The notes beneath the pieces are model-generated. The model ran no database searches. It was not told the DNA's origin and saw nothing but the letters and a program-made list of their open reading frames with translations. Shown here in pieces: positions 46,990 through 55,506 of a DNA stretch of 64,000 nucleotides. The stretch lies in the NCBI RefSeq assembly GCF_024320865.1, contig NZ_JANDBD010000005.1:357948-421947 (forward strand). Reading direction: 5' to 3'. The DNA is from Mycolicibacterium arenosum (lineage in GTDB: Bacteria > Actinomycetota > Actinomycetes > Mycobacteriales > Mycobacteriaceae). Numbering within the stretch: position 1 is the first letter of the stretch; each line of letters starts with the position of its first letter. The translations under genes were made by a program, and so were the position numbers.

Positions 46990-47105
46990 CCCCTACCCGT
47001 CCTCGGTTAGGCGTCGGTGGCGACTGCGCGTTCTTCACGTGCGATCGAACTCCTTGCCGTAGTGACGGAACTCAAATCCCGTTCACCCCGCTAGGAAAGG
47101 CCGCA
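46990..47105 (+). promoter_or_regulatory. Attenuator region with possible SD-sequestering hairpin
   Basis: 116 nt between the uORF and subI. CCTTGCC (47052-47058) can pair with GGAAAGG (47094-47100) with one mismatch, covering the AGGAAAGG ribosome-binding site of subI. A small internal stem ACGG (47065-47068) / CCGT (47079-47082) lies inside. A ribosome stalled at the uORF Cys codons would be expected to change this folding. The structure was drawn by hand and has not been computed. Confidence 0.45.
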
Positions 47106-48152
47106 ATGTCCACCACGAAGCTCGACAAGATCAGATCTCGGTGGCTGCCCGCTGCGGCGCTCGCCGTGAGCGCTTCGCTGCTCGCCGCCTGCGGTGGTGG
47201 AGCCAGCGACGTCGTCGGCGACACCGCCGCGAGCGATGCCGAGACCACGCTGACGCTCGTCGCGTACGCCGTGCCCGAACCGGGCTGGGCGAAGGTCGGG
47301 CCGGCCTTCGCGGCCACCGAGGAGGGCAAGGGCACTGCGATCACCGGTTCCTACGGGGCGTCGGGTGACCAGTCCCGCAAAGTCGAGGCGGGCGCTCCAG
47401 CCGACATCGTCAACTTCTCCGTCGAGCCCGACATCACCCGTCTGGTCAAGGCGGGCAAGGTCGCCGAGGACTGGAACGCCGACGCCACCAAGGGCATCCC
47501 GTTCGGGTCCGTGGTCACCCTCGTCGTGCGGCCCGGTAACCCGAAGGGCATCAGGGACTGGGACGACCTGCTGAAGCCCGGTGTTGAGGTCGTCACCCCC
47601 AACCCCTTGAGCTCCGGTTCGGCGAAGTGGAACCTGCTCGCTCCCTACGCCGCCAAGAGCAATGGCGGCCAGAACCAGCAGGCCGGCCTGGATTACCTGA
47701 ACCAGCTGCTGACCAACGAGCACCTCAAGGTCCGCCCGGAATCGGGCCGCGCCGCCACCGACGTGTTCCTGCAGGGCAGCGGTGACGTGTTGATCGCCTA
47801 CGAGAACGAGGCGATCAACTCCAAGAAGACCCACCCCGACCTCGAGTGGGTCACGCCCCCGCAGACCTTTAAGATCGAGAACCCGGTGGCCGTGATCAAG
47901 GGCGGTCCGAACGAGGCCAAGGCCACCGCGCTGAAGAACTTCCTGTTCACGGCCGAGGGGCAGACGGCGTGGGCCGAGGCGGGCTTCCGCCCGGTGGACC
48001 CGGCGATCGCGGAGAAGTTCGCCGACCAGTTCCCCACGCCGGAGAAGCTGTGGACCATCACCGACCTCGGTGGCTGGAAGACCGTCGATCCCGAGTTGTT
48101 CGATAAGACGAACGGCAAGATCTCGACGATCTACGCGAAGGCGACTGGATGA
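47106..48152 (+). CDS. subI: Sulfate-binding lipoprotein
   Basis: 348-residue sulfate/thiosulfate receptor of the CysTWA importer. The signal peptide has the lipobox LLAAC (Cys about 24). The mature protein shows the family features GSYGASGDQSRKVEAGAPAD and NPLSSGSAKWNLLAPY, and a C-terminal GFRPVDPAI. ATG at 47106 with AGGAAAGG five bases upstream. Its stop overlaps the cysT ATG. It is preceded by a cysteine-rich uORF, so expression should rise when cysteine is low. Confidence 0.96.
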   Translation: MSTTKLDKIRSRWLPAAALAVSASLLAACGGGASDVVGDTAASDAETTLTLVAYAVPEPGWAKVGPAFAATEEGKGTAITGSYGASGDQSRKVEAGAPADIVNFSVEPDITRLVKAGKVAEDWNADATKGIPFGSVVTLVVRPGNPKGIRDWDDLLKPGVEVVTPNPLSSGSAKWNLLAPYAAKSNGGQNQQAGLDYLNQLLTNEHLKVRPESGRAATDVFLQGSGDVLIAYENEAINSKKTHPDLEWVTPPQTFKIENPVAVIKGGPNEAKATALKNFLFTAEGQTAWAEAGFRPVDPAIAEKFADQFPTPEKLWTITDLGGWKTVDPELFDKTNGKISTIYAKATG

Positions 48153-49021
48153 CCTCGACGGTCTCCGCGGAGATCAGTCCCGGCGCCGGTGATCCCGGCG
48201 CCGGGCGGTCCCGCGGGCTCCTGGCGCCGCGCCACGGCACGACCTCGCTTCGGGTCGGCGCCGCGTCCATCTGGCTCAGCGTCATCGTATTGCTGCCGCT
48301 GGCCGCCATCGTCTGGCAGTCGGCGGGGGGTGGCTGGTCGGATTTCTGGACCTCCGTGACGAGGCCGGGGGCGGTCGAATCGTTCAAGGTCACGCTGTCG
48401 ATCTCGTTCGTCGTCGCCGTGATCAACCTGGTGTTCGGGTTGCTGGTGGCGTGGGTGCTGGTGCGCGACGACTTCCCCGGCAAGCGAGTCGTCGACGCAC
48501 TGATCGATCTGCCGTTCGCGCTGCCGACAATCGTCGCGAGCCTCGTCATGCTGTCGCTGTACGGCCCGTCGAGTCCCGTCGGCATCCACATTCAGCACAC
48601 GAAGTGGGGCGTCGGCATCGCCCTGCTCTTCGTCACCCTGCCGTTCGTGGTGCGGTCGGTGCAGCCGGTGCTCAAGGAACTCGACCGCGAGACCGAGGAG
48701 GCCGCGGCGTCGCTGGGGGCCAACAACTGGACCATCTTCGTCAAGGTGGTGCTGCCCGCGCTGCTTCCGTCGCTGCTCTCCGGTGCGGGTCTCGCGTTCT
48801 CACGAGCCATCGGCGAGTACGGGTCGGTGGTCCTCATCGGCGGCGCCGTACCCGGCGAGTCCGAGGTGTCGTCGCAGTACATCAGGACGCTCATCGAGGT
48901 GGACGACCGCACGGGTGCCGCCGCGATTTCGATCGTCCTGCTGGTGATCTCGTTCGTCGTGCTGTTCATCCTGCGCACCCTCGGTGCGCGAGCCGCCAAG
49001 CGACAGGAGTTCGAGCGGTGA
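48149..49021 (+). CDS. cysT: Sulfate ABC transporter permease CysT
   Basis: 290-residue membrane protein, about six helices. The EAA loop is EEAAASLGANNWTIFVKVVL; DLPFALPTIVASLVML and RAIGEYGSVVLIGG are conserved in CysT. It overlaps subI by 4 bp (ATGA) and cysW by 4 bp (GTGA). It forms the channel with CysW. Confidence 0.96.
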   Translation: MTSTVSAEISPGAGDPGAGRSRGLLAPRHGTTSLRVGAASIWLSVIVLLPLAAIVWQSAGGGWSDFWTSVTRPGAVESFKVTLSISFVVAVINLVFGLLVAWVLVRDDFPGKRVVDALIDLPFALPTIVASLVMLSLYGPSSPVGIHIQHTKWGVGIALLFVTLPFVVRSVQPVLKELDRETEEAAASLGANNWTIFVKVVLPALLPSLLSGAGLAFSRAIGEYGSVVLIGGAVPGESEVSSQYIRTLIEVDDRTGAAAISIVLLVISFVVLFILRTLGARAAKRQEFER

Positions 49022-49830
49022 TCCTGTCCAAGGGGGTCACGCACGCCCTGCGCTGGCTGGCGTTGACCTACCTGGCCTTCCTACTGGTGGTCCCGGTCGG
49101 ACTCATCCTCTTCCGGACGTTCCAGCCCGGCATCGGCGCCTTCATCGAGCAGATCACGACGCCCGCCGCGATCTCGGCGCTGAACCTGTCGCTGCTCGTC
49201 GTCGCCATCGTGGTACCGCTCAACGTGCTGTTCGGCGTGCCGACCGCGCTGGTGTTGGCGCGCAACAAGTTCCGCGGCAAGAGCGCGCTACAGGCGGTCA
49301 TCGACCTGCCGTTCGCGGTGTCACCGGTGGTGGTGGGCGTTGCGCTCATCCTGCTGTGGGGGTCCGCCGGAGTATTCGGCTTCGTCGAGCAGGACCTCGG
49401 CTTCAAGATCATCTTCAGCTTCCCCGGCATCGTGCTGGCCAGCATCTTCGTCACCGTGCCCTTCGTCATCCGCGAAGTGGAACCGGTGCTGCACGAACTG
49501 GGCACCGACCAGGAGGAGGCCGCCGCGACGCTGGGATCCACCTGGTGGCAGACGTTCTGGCGGATCACCCTGCCCTCGATCCGGTGGGGCCTGACCTACG
49601 GCATCGTCCTGACGATCGCCCGCACGCTCGGTGAGTTCGGTGCCGTGATCATGGTGTCGTCGAACCTGCCCGGCATTTCGCAGACCCTGACACTGCTGGT
49701 CGCCGATCGCTACAACAAGGCCAACATCTACGGTGCCTACTCCGTGGCCACCCTGCTCATGGCCGTCGCGGTGATCGTGCTCATCGTGCAGGTCGTGCTC
49801 GACGCCCGTCGTGCGAAGCACGACACTTGA
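49018..49830 (+). CDS. cysW: Sulfate ABC transporter permease CysW
   Basis: 270-residue partner of CysT. It shows [20 protein letters not shown], the EAA loop [20 protein letters not shown] and [21 protein letters not shown] start inside the cysT end, and its stop overlaps a possible TTG start of cysA. The chosen start gives a first hydrophobic helix in the expected place. Confidence 0.96.
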   Translation: MILSKGVTHALRWLALTYLAFLLVVPVGLILFRTFQPGIGAFIEQITTPAAISALNLSLLVVAIVVPLNVLFGVPTALVLARNKFRGKSALQAVIDLPFAVSPVVVGVALILLWGSAGVFGFVEQDLGFKIIFSFPGIVLASIFVTVPFVIREVEPVLHELGTDQEEAAATLGSTWWQTFWRITLPSIRWGLTYGIVLTIARTLGEFGAVIMVSSNLPGISQTLTLLVADRYNKANIYGAYSVATLLMAVAVIVLIVQVVLDARRAKHDT

Positions 49831-49853
49831 CTCTCGACAGAAAGACCGAAGCC

Positions 49854-50903
49854 ATGACCGCTGAAGGTGCAGCCATCATCGTGAAGGGTGCCAACAAGCA
49901 CTACGGTGACTTCGCGGCTCTCGACAACGTCGACTTCGTCGTGCCGTCCGGGTCGTTGACGGCGCTGCTGGGTCCCAGCGGCTCGGGCAAGTCGACGCTG
50001 CTGCGCGCGATCGCCGGACTCGACCAGCCCGACACCGGCACCATCACGATCAACGGCAACGACGTCACCGGGGTGCCGCCGCAGCGGCGCGGAATCGGCT
50101 TCGTGTTCCAGCATTACGCGGCGTTCAAGCACCTGACCGTGCGCGACAACGTCGCGTTCGGCCTGAAGATCCGCAAGCGGCCCAAGGCGGAGATCACCGA
50201 GAAGGTCGACAACCTCCTGGAGATCGTCGGCCTCGCCGGTTTCCAGGGTCGCTACCCCAATCAGCTCTCGGGTGGCCAGCGCCAGCGCATGGCGCTCGCC
50301 AGGGCCCTCGCCGTCGATCCCGAGGTGCTCCTGCTCGACGAGCCGTTCGGTGCGCTCGACGCGAAGGTGCGCGAGGATCTGCGGGCGTGGCTGCGCCGTC
50401 TGCACGACGAGGTGCACGTGACCACGGTGCTGGTCACCCACGACCAGGCGGAGGCGCTCGACGTCGCGGACCGCATCGCCGTCCTCAACAAGGGCAGGGT
50501 CGAACAGGTCGGCTCGCCCACCGAGGTGTACGACACTCCCGCAAACGGATTCGTGATGTCGTTCCTCGGTGCGGTGTCGTCGCTCAACGGGACGCTGGTG
50601 CGTCCGCACGACATCCGGGTGGGGCTCAACCCGGACATGGCCATCGCCTCGGCCGACGAGAGCATCAGCTCGACCGGGGTGCTGCGTGCCACCATCGACC
50701 GAATCGTGATGCTGGGCTTCGAAGTTCGCGTCGAGCTGACCAGTGCCATCGACAACGGGTCGTTCACCGCGCAGATCACCCGCGGCGACGCCGAGGCACT
50801 CGGCCTCAAGGAGGGTGACACCGTCTACGTGCGGGCTACCAGGGTGCCGCCGATTCCCGGCAGTGTCCAGGTGCCGACCGCCGAGGCGCTGTCGACCACC
50901 TGA
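49854..50903 (+). CDS. cysA: Sulfate ABC transporter ATP-binding protein
   Basis: 349-residue ATPase. It has Walker [11 protein letters not shown]-loop [18 protein letters not shown], signature [16 protein letters not shown], Walker [15 protein letters not shown] and H-loop [10 protein letters not shown]-terminal TOBE-like regulatory domain follows (about 235-345). The ATG at 49854 fits known CysA starts. A TTG at 49827 overlapping the cysW stop would add 9 residues and cannot be excluded. It converges with the membrane protein gene, with 6 bp between. Confidence 0.96.
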   Translation: MTAEGAAIIVKGANKHYGDFAALDNVDFVVPSGSLTALLGPSGSGKSTLLRAIAGLDQPDTGTITINGNDVTGVPPQRRGIGFVFQHYAAFKHLTVRDNVAFGLKIRKRPKAEITEKVDNLLEIVGLAGFQGRYPNQLSGGQRQRMALARALAVDPEVLLLDEPFGALDAKVREDLRAWLRRLHDEVHVTTVLVTHDQAEALDVADRIAVLNKGRVEQVGSPTEVYDTPANGFVMSFLGAVSSLNGTLVRPHDIRVGLNPDMAIASADESISSTGVLRATIDRIVMLGFEVRVELTSAIDNGSFTAQITRGDAEALGLKEGDTVYVRATRVPPIPGSVQVPTAEALSTT

Positions 50904-50909
50904 GCGCGG

Positions 50910-52421
50910 TCATCGCGGCGGGTCGTCGCGCCACCGGAAGCTGTTGACGTACTTGCCCATGTCGAGTGCGAGCAGGAAGTTCGCGCCGGACGGGTGGCCG
51001 GAACCGAAGTCGGGACTGAACTCCCGGAACGGACCCGCCCCGGCCGCGACGAGGGCGTAGTCGTTCTTCACGGCGACCATGACCAGGACGCGGTTGCGGC
51101 TGTCGTCGCCGACCGACGCACTGGGGAACACGTCGTCGACTTCGCCGTAGCCGAGGTGGTAGCCCACCAACGCGTTGGGCACCTCGTAGGCGAAGGTGGC
51201 GTCGCGGTAGTGGTCGGCGATGAGCTGCTTGGCGATCTCCCGTGCCGACCTGCCCTCGGCGGGCTGGCCGAACAGTCGCAGCACTCCACCGTCGCCGGCG
51301 CCGAGTTTGAGCACCACGCCGTTGTCCTCGAACGTCGCCTCGTACGCGGTGCCCTCACCGGGATAGGACACCGAGAACTCGCCGGATCGGGCGGTGAACC
51401 GGGGATTGGTCGACACCGGCTCGGCGATCGGCGGACGGCCGCAATCGGGCGGACAGACGTATGCGGGCGGCGTCGGGGCCAGCGCGGTCGCCAGGGCCTG
51501 CGAGCCCGCGGTCACGCCGACGACCGCCACCGTCAGCGCAACGGTCAGCCGCCGGGTGTGCCGAGCCGGTGCGTTCGGCGGCGCCTCCCCGTCCGGCAGC
51601 GTCGCGCGCAGCACCACCCGGAGAACGACGAGTGCCAGCACGGCGAGGAGCGCGTAGATCGCCATCTGTACCCCGAACGGCGGCGCGACGATATCGAGCA
51701 CGCCCAGTCCGAGAAAGGCGATCACGGCGAAGGCGATGGGCGGTGCCGGCGACGTCGCGGCGTACCAGCTCGGGCGTGGTGCGGGCGGGGCGAACCAGAG
51801 GCCGACACCGACCGCACCCGCGACCGCCGCCGCCGTCACGGGGATGGCGACGCCCTGAACCATCGCGGCCACCGCCAGATTGGTGACGGAGCGGGTGCTC
51901 TCGGTGTCGATGCCCGCGACGAACGACGGCGCCAATCGCGTACACGTGCTCGAGCCGATGAAGCCGGCCGCCGAGAGCATTCCGACGAGGTAGCCGTTGA
52001 TCGACTCCCGCGACCCCGGCCGCCGGAACCGGACGAGCAGCACCGGGGCGAGCAGGCACAGCACGAAGGCCGCGGGCACCGCCAACGCCGTCACCACGAG
52101 CCAGGTCGTGCTGGGCGGAATACCAAGCGCGTCACCGTCTTCGCGCGCGGCGGCGGCATCGGTGCCCAGCGCCCACGCGACGCCCAGCGCCACACTGAGA
52201 ACGGCCACGAACACCAGCACCCGTGCCGACAGGCGGGTGACGGCGCCGCTCTCGAGGACGTAGGCGAGGAACAGCAGCGGCAGGCCGAGGCCGACGAGGG
52301 CGATCAGCGGCGGCTGCCATCGCCAGAGCGCCGTCGCGAGCAGAAGTCCGACGACGCTCGCGAACGCGATGCCGAACACCGCTCGCGACCGGCGCGGTAG
52401 CAGCGGGAAGAGGCCCGTCAT
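50910..52421 (-). CDS. Polytopic membrane protein with large extracellular C-terminal domain
   Basis: 503 residues, not assigned to a named family. The N-terminal ~330 residues hold about nine hydrophobic helices (AVFGIAFASVVGLLLATALW; PPLIALVGLGLPLLFLAYVL; AIYALLAVLALVVLRVVL). After a final helix the C-terminal ~170 residues begin with a CPPDCGRPP motif. They look like a folded exported domain with sequence such as GEFSVSYPGEGTAYEATFED. The ATG overlaps the stop of the upstream S53 peptidase gene (ATGA), so the two are coupled and may work together at the membrane. Confidence 0.75.
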   Translation of the reverse strand: MTGLFPLLPRRSRAVFGIAFASVVGLLLATALWRWQPPLIALVGLGLPLLFLAYVLESGAVTRLSARVLVFVAVLSVALGVAWALGTDAAAAREDGDALGIPPSTTWLVVTALAVPAAFVLCLLAPVLLVRFRRPGSRESINGYLVGMLSAAGFIGSSTCTRLAPSFVAGIDTESTRSVTNLAVAAMVQGVAIPVTAAAVAGAVGVGLWFAPPAPRPSWYAATSPAPPIAFAVIAFLGLGVLDIVAPPFGVQMAIYALLAVLALVVLRVVLRATLPDGEAPPNAPARHTRRLTVALTVAVVGVTAGSQALATALAPTPPAYVCPPDCGRPPIAEPVSTNPRFTARSGEFSVSYPGEGTAYEATFEDNGVVLKLGAGDGGVLRLFGQPAEGRSAREIAKQLIADHYRDATFAYEVPNALVGYHLGYGEVDDVFPSASVGDDSRNRVLVMVAVKNDYALVAAGAGPFREFSPDFGSGHPSGANFLLALDMGKYVNSFRWRDDPPR

Positions 52422-54082
52422 CGCGGGGCGGCCCCCCGCTGGATGTCGAGGAGGTCGGCCGCGAGGGCCTCGATGTTCGGGCTGCCGAGTCCGGTCACCA
52501 GGTCGTAGCCCTGCCGCGAGAGGTCGACCGCGTTGCCGCCGAGGCTGACGTCCCGGAAGCCCGGCGCTCGGGCCCCCGACGCCACTCGGTAGAGCAGCGG
52601 GTTGATGTCGCCGAGCGGGCGGCCGCCGTTGGCGCTCAGGTACTGGTTCATGATCGCGGTCAGGCCCGCCCAGATCGGCGCGGCCTGCGAGGTGCCCGCG
52701 CCGACCAGATCCTGGCCGTCGAAGCGGATTCGCACCCCCGTGAACGGATCCGCTACGGCCGAGACGTCGGGTGTCAGCCTGCGCAGCTTCCTGCCCCCGT
52801 CGCGGTCGATGGAGATCCCGCGCTGCCACGACGGCCGTGGGAACAGTCGCGATACGCCGCCGCTGGTGCCCTGCGACAGCGGCGAGTCGACCCACGCCTG
52901 CTCGGCCAGCCATCGGCCGTCCTCGTCCGTCGACAGCGTGGTGCCCCCGACCGACGTCATCGCGGGCAGCGATGCGACCGCGTCGAGTCCGACGTCGTCG
53001 GGACCGGGCGGTGCCGACCAGTCGGCGCCGCCCTTGCACTCCAGCCCTCCGGTGTCGCCGCTGGCGTCGAACGCCGACGTGCCGTTGTCCTGCGCGCGCT
53101 CGAGGGCCGCCTCGACGGGCTTCAGATCGGTCGCGGTGATAAGGGCGTCGCACCCCCAGCCGATCGACAGACTCCACACCGCGCCCGGAAAGTCGCGATT
53201 CGTGGCGTCGAACATCTCGCCGATCAGTTCGTAGGTGCGCCCGCCCTGCAGCGTCGGTCTGGCGTTGACGACGACCTTCCTGGCGTCGGGTGCCACGGCG
53301 TGGGCCACCTGCAGATCCATCACCGTCTCGCTGCTCGAGCCCTCGGGCATGCCGCCGACGACGGTGGGCTGCAGCGGCGGCAGGCCGGACCCGGCGGCGA
53401 ACTCGTCGAGGTCGGTCTGGTCGAAGCCGCCGAACGCGAAGACGACGATCGTCTGACCGGTGCCGGTGAAGCCCTGTCGGACAAGCGAAGTGGCGTTATA
53501 CGCCTCGAGTAGCGCCGTGGGGTTCAGGCCGCGTAGCGGCACGTCGAGTGCCAGGTGCGCCGGCGTCGCCTCGCGATGCGGGGTGTATCCGAGGATGCGG
53601 CCGACGTCGGTGACGTCGCCCGCCGCGGTCGGCACCAGCGGCTGGCTCGCCGAGGCGTAGAAGATCTGGCCGACGCGGCCGCGGTAGTCGTGGACCGGTG
53701 CGTCGAACGCCTCGGAGATCGTCCGCGCGTCACCCTCGACGATCGCCCAGTCCGCGCCGGGTTGCCAGCGCACGTCGAGTCCGCGATCGGCCGCCCACCG
53801 CATCAGGGCGGCCGGCCGTGCCGTGCCCCGCAACGCCACGGTGAGCTGGGTGTGCGCGCGGTGCGACGGGCCGAGATCGCGGGACGAGGCGAGCAGCGCC
53901 GCGTACGGGCCGCCGATGGCGGGCCGCGGGGGCGGGGACTCGCTGCGGGTCGACCCGATCGCCGTGCCCGCGAGCAGTACCGACGCCGTCAGCCAGCAGC
54001 CGAGTCGGCGCAGCGACGGACCCCGCGACGGGGAGGGGACTGCGCTGGCGGGCACCCGTGCATCGTGGCACAGGTGCGGCAT
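52418..54082 (-). CDS. S53 family serine-carboxyl peptidase (sedolisin/kumamolisin-like)
   Basis: 554-residue exported protease. The N-terminus has a signal-like hydrophobic segment (LGCWLTASVLLAGTAIG, about 29-45). A propeptide (about 60-190, TQLTVALRGTARPAALMRWA) follows, then the catalytic domain. Catalytic residues are Glu252 and Asp256 (SSETVMD), Asp343 (SGDTGG) and nucleophile Ser465 (GTSQAAP). The DVSLGGN segment near the end fits the calcium site. Its ATG follows directly after the chelatase TGA. The placement in the sulfur operon is unusual and the function in that context is unknown. The neighbour downstream is a membrane protein. Confidence 0.9.
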   Translation of the reverse strand: MPHLCHDARVPASAVPSPSRGPSLRRLGCWLTASVLLAGTAIGSTRSESPPPRPAIGGPYAALLASSRDLGPSHRAHTQLTVALRGTARPAALMRWAADRGLDVRWQPGADWAIVEGDARTISEAFDAPVHDYRGRVGQIFYASASQPLVPTAAGDVTDVGRILGYTPHREATPAHLALDVPLRGLNPTALLEAYNATSLVRQGFTGTGQTIVVFAFGGFDQTDLDEFAAGSGLPPLQPTVVGGMPEGSSSETVMDLQVAHAVAPDARKVVVNARPTLQGGRTYELIGEMFDATNRDFPGAVWSLSIGWGCDALITATDLKPVEAALERAQDNGTSAFDASGDTGGLECKGGADWSAPPGPDDVGLDAVASLPAMTSVGGTTLSTDEDGRWLAEQAWVDSPLSQGTSGGVSRLFPRPSWQRGISIDRDGGRKLRRLTPDVSAVADPFTGVRIRFDGQDLVGAGTSQAAPIWAGLTAIMNQYLSANGGRPLGDINPLLYRVASGARAPGFRDVSLGGNAVDLSRQGYDLVTGLGSPNIEALAADLLDIQRGAAPR

Positions 54083-54799
54083 TCAGGCGGCGACGTTCGC
54101 AGCAGCGGTGTCGTCGAACCGGTCCAGCAGCGTCGCGGCGACCAGATTGTGCGAACCGAGCGGCTCGCACATCGGAATGCCCAGTCGCGCTGCGGAACTC
54201 GCGACGCGGTCGGTGATCCTGCCGGGCGCCAGGAACCACGGCGCGACGACCAGGCGGCGTGCGCCCCGGTCCCGCAGGCGGGCTGCCGCCTCGTCCAGCG
54301 TGGGGTGCGGACCCGTCGCGAACGCGACCTCCGCACCGGTCCACGCGGTGCCGGCGCTCAGCGCCGGGGCGACGGTGGCGGTGCGGGCGTTGGCGGTGTC
54401 GCTCGACGAGCCGACCGCGACGACGATGACGCCCAGACTCGAATCATCGGGTGCCACACCGCTTTCCGCGAGCCGCCGACCGAGCAGGCTGATGAGCGCG
54501 GGATCCTCGCCGAGGGTGTCCGCCAACTCGACGGCGGCGCCGGACGCGGCGATGTCACGGGGAATGTCGACGCGGGCGTGGTAGGCGCTGGCCAGCAGCA
54601 TCGGCACCACCACCGCCGGTGTGCGCCGGGCGGCGAGCAGAGCGAGCACGTCGGGCAGCCGCGGCTCCGAGTGGTCGAGGAACGCCGTGCGCACCTCGAG
54701 CCACGGGCGGAGCCGACGGATCCGTCCGGCCAGCGCGTGGGCGACGGCGGCGGAGCGAGGATCCGCGCTGCCGTGCGCCGTCAGGACGAGGGCACTCAT
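54083..54799 (-). CDS. Sirohydrochlorin ferrochelatase (CbiX/SirB family)
   Basis: 238 residues of two related halves. The N-half starts ALVLTAHGSADPRSAAVAHA with metal-binding His in AHGS, and VVVPMLLASAYHARVDIP has the second His. The C-half repeats the pattern (VIVVAVGSSSD; LVVAPWFLAPGRITDRV). The enzyme inserts iron into sirohydrochlorin to give siroheme, the cofactor of NirA encoded upstream. It overlaps the cysH stop by ATGA. The matching mycobacterial gene has been called che1 (Rv2393). Confidence 0.9.
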   Translation of the reverse strand: MSALVLTAHGSADPRSAAVAHALAGRIRRLRPWLEVRTAFLDHSEPRLPDVLALLAARRTPAVVVPMLLASAYHARVDIPRDIAASGAAVELADTLGEDPALISLLGRRLAESGVAPDDSSLGVIVVAVGSSSDTANARTATVAPALSAGTAWTGAEVAFATGPHPTLDEAAARLRDRGARRLVVAPWFLAPGRITDRVASSAARLGIPMCEPLGSHNLVAATLLDRFDDTAAANVAA

Positions 54800-55503
54800 C
54801 AGGAGGCGTGCAGACCGCACTCGGTCTTGGCCTGCCCGGCCCAGCGGCCGCTGCGCGGGTCGGCGCCGGCGACCGGCTTGGCGGTGCATGGTGCGCAGCC
54901 GATGGACGGATAGCCCTCATCCACCAGCGGATTGACCAGAATGTCGTTCGCCTCGATGTAGGCCTGCATCTCGTCGTCCGACCACGGTGCGATCGGGTTG
55001 ATCTTCACCAGGCCGAACGCCTTGTCGAAGCTGATCAGCGGGGCGTTGGCGCGGGTCGGCGCCTCGACCCTGCGAATGCCGGTGACCCACGCCGAGTAGC
55101 CCTTGAGCGCCTTGGACAGGGGCTCGACCTTGCGCATCCGGCAGCACTCGCCGGGATCGCGGGCGAACAGGTTCTTGCCGAAGAGCCGGTCCTGCTCGGC
55201 GACGCTGTGCTCGGGGGAGGTGTTGACGACGTTGACGCCGTAGACCGCTTCGACCGCGTCGCGGGTGCCGATCGTTTCGGCGAAGTGGTAGCCGGTGTCG
55301 AGGAACAGCACGTCGACGCCCGGTCGCACCTGTGCGGCCAGGTGCACCAGCACCCCGTCCTGCATGTTCGACGCCACCACGTACTCGGCGCCGAAGTTCT
55401 GGTCGGTCCAGCGCAGCAACTCCTCGGCTGAGGCGTCGACCAGTTCGGCCGCTACGCGCTCGGCCAGCGCTACCAGGTCTTGCTCAGTTCGCAGGTCTGT
55501 CAT
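54799..55503 (-). CDS. cysH: Phosphoadenylyl/adenylyl-sulfate reductase
   Basis: 234 residues; reduces APS to sulfite in sulfur assimilation. The FeS motif that marks APS reductases is present: CC in GECCRMRKVEP (about 119-120) and CxxC in GCAPCT (about 201-204). The catalytic Cys is in the C-terminal KTECGLH. SNMQDGVLVHLAA is the nucleotide-binding region. The gene starts 3 bp after the nirA stop, so it is co-transcribed with nirA and with the chelatase. Confidence 0.96.
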   Translation of the reverse strand: MTDLRTEQDLVALAERVAAELVDASAEELLRWTDQNFGAEYVVASNMQDGVLVHLAAQVRPGVDVLFLDTGYHFAETIGTRDAVEAVYGVNVVNTSPEHSVAEQDRLFGKNLFARDPGECCRMRKVEPLSKALKGYSAWVTGIRRVEAPTRANAPLISFDKAFGLVKINPIAPWSDDEMQAYIEANDILVNPLVDEGYPSIGCAPCTAKPVAGADPRSGRWAGQAKTECGLHAS

Positions 55504-55506
55504 GTC

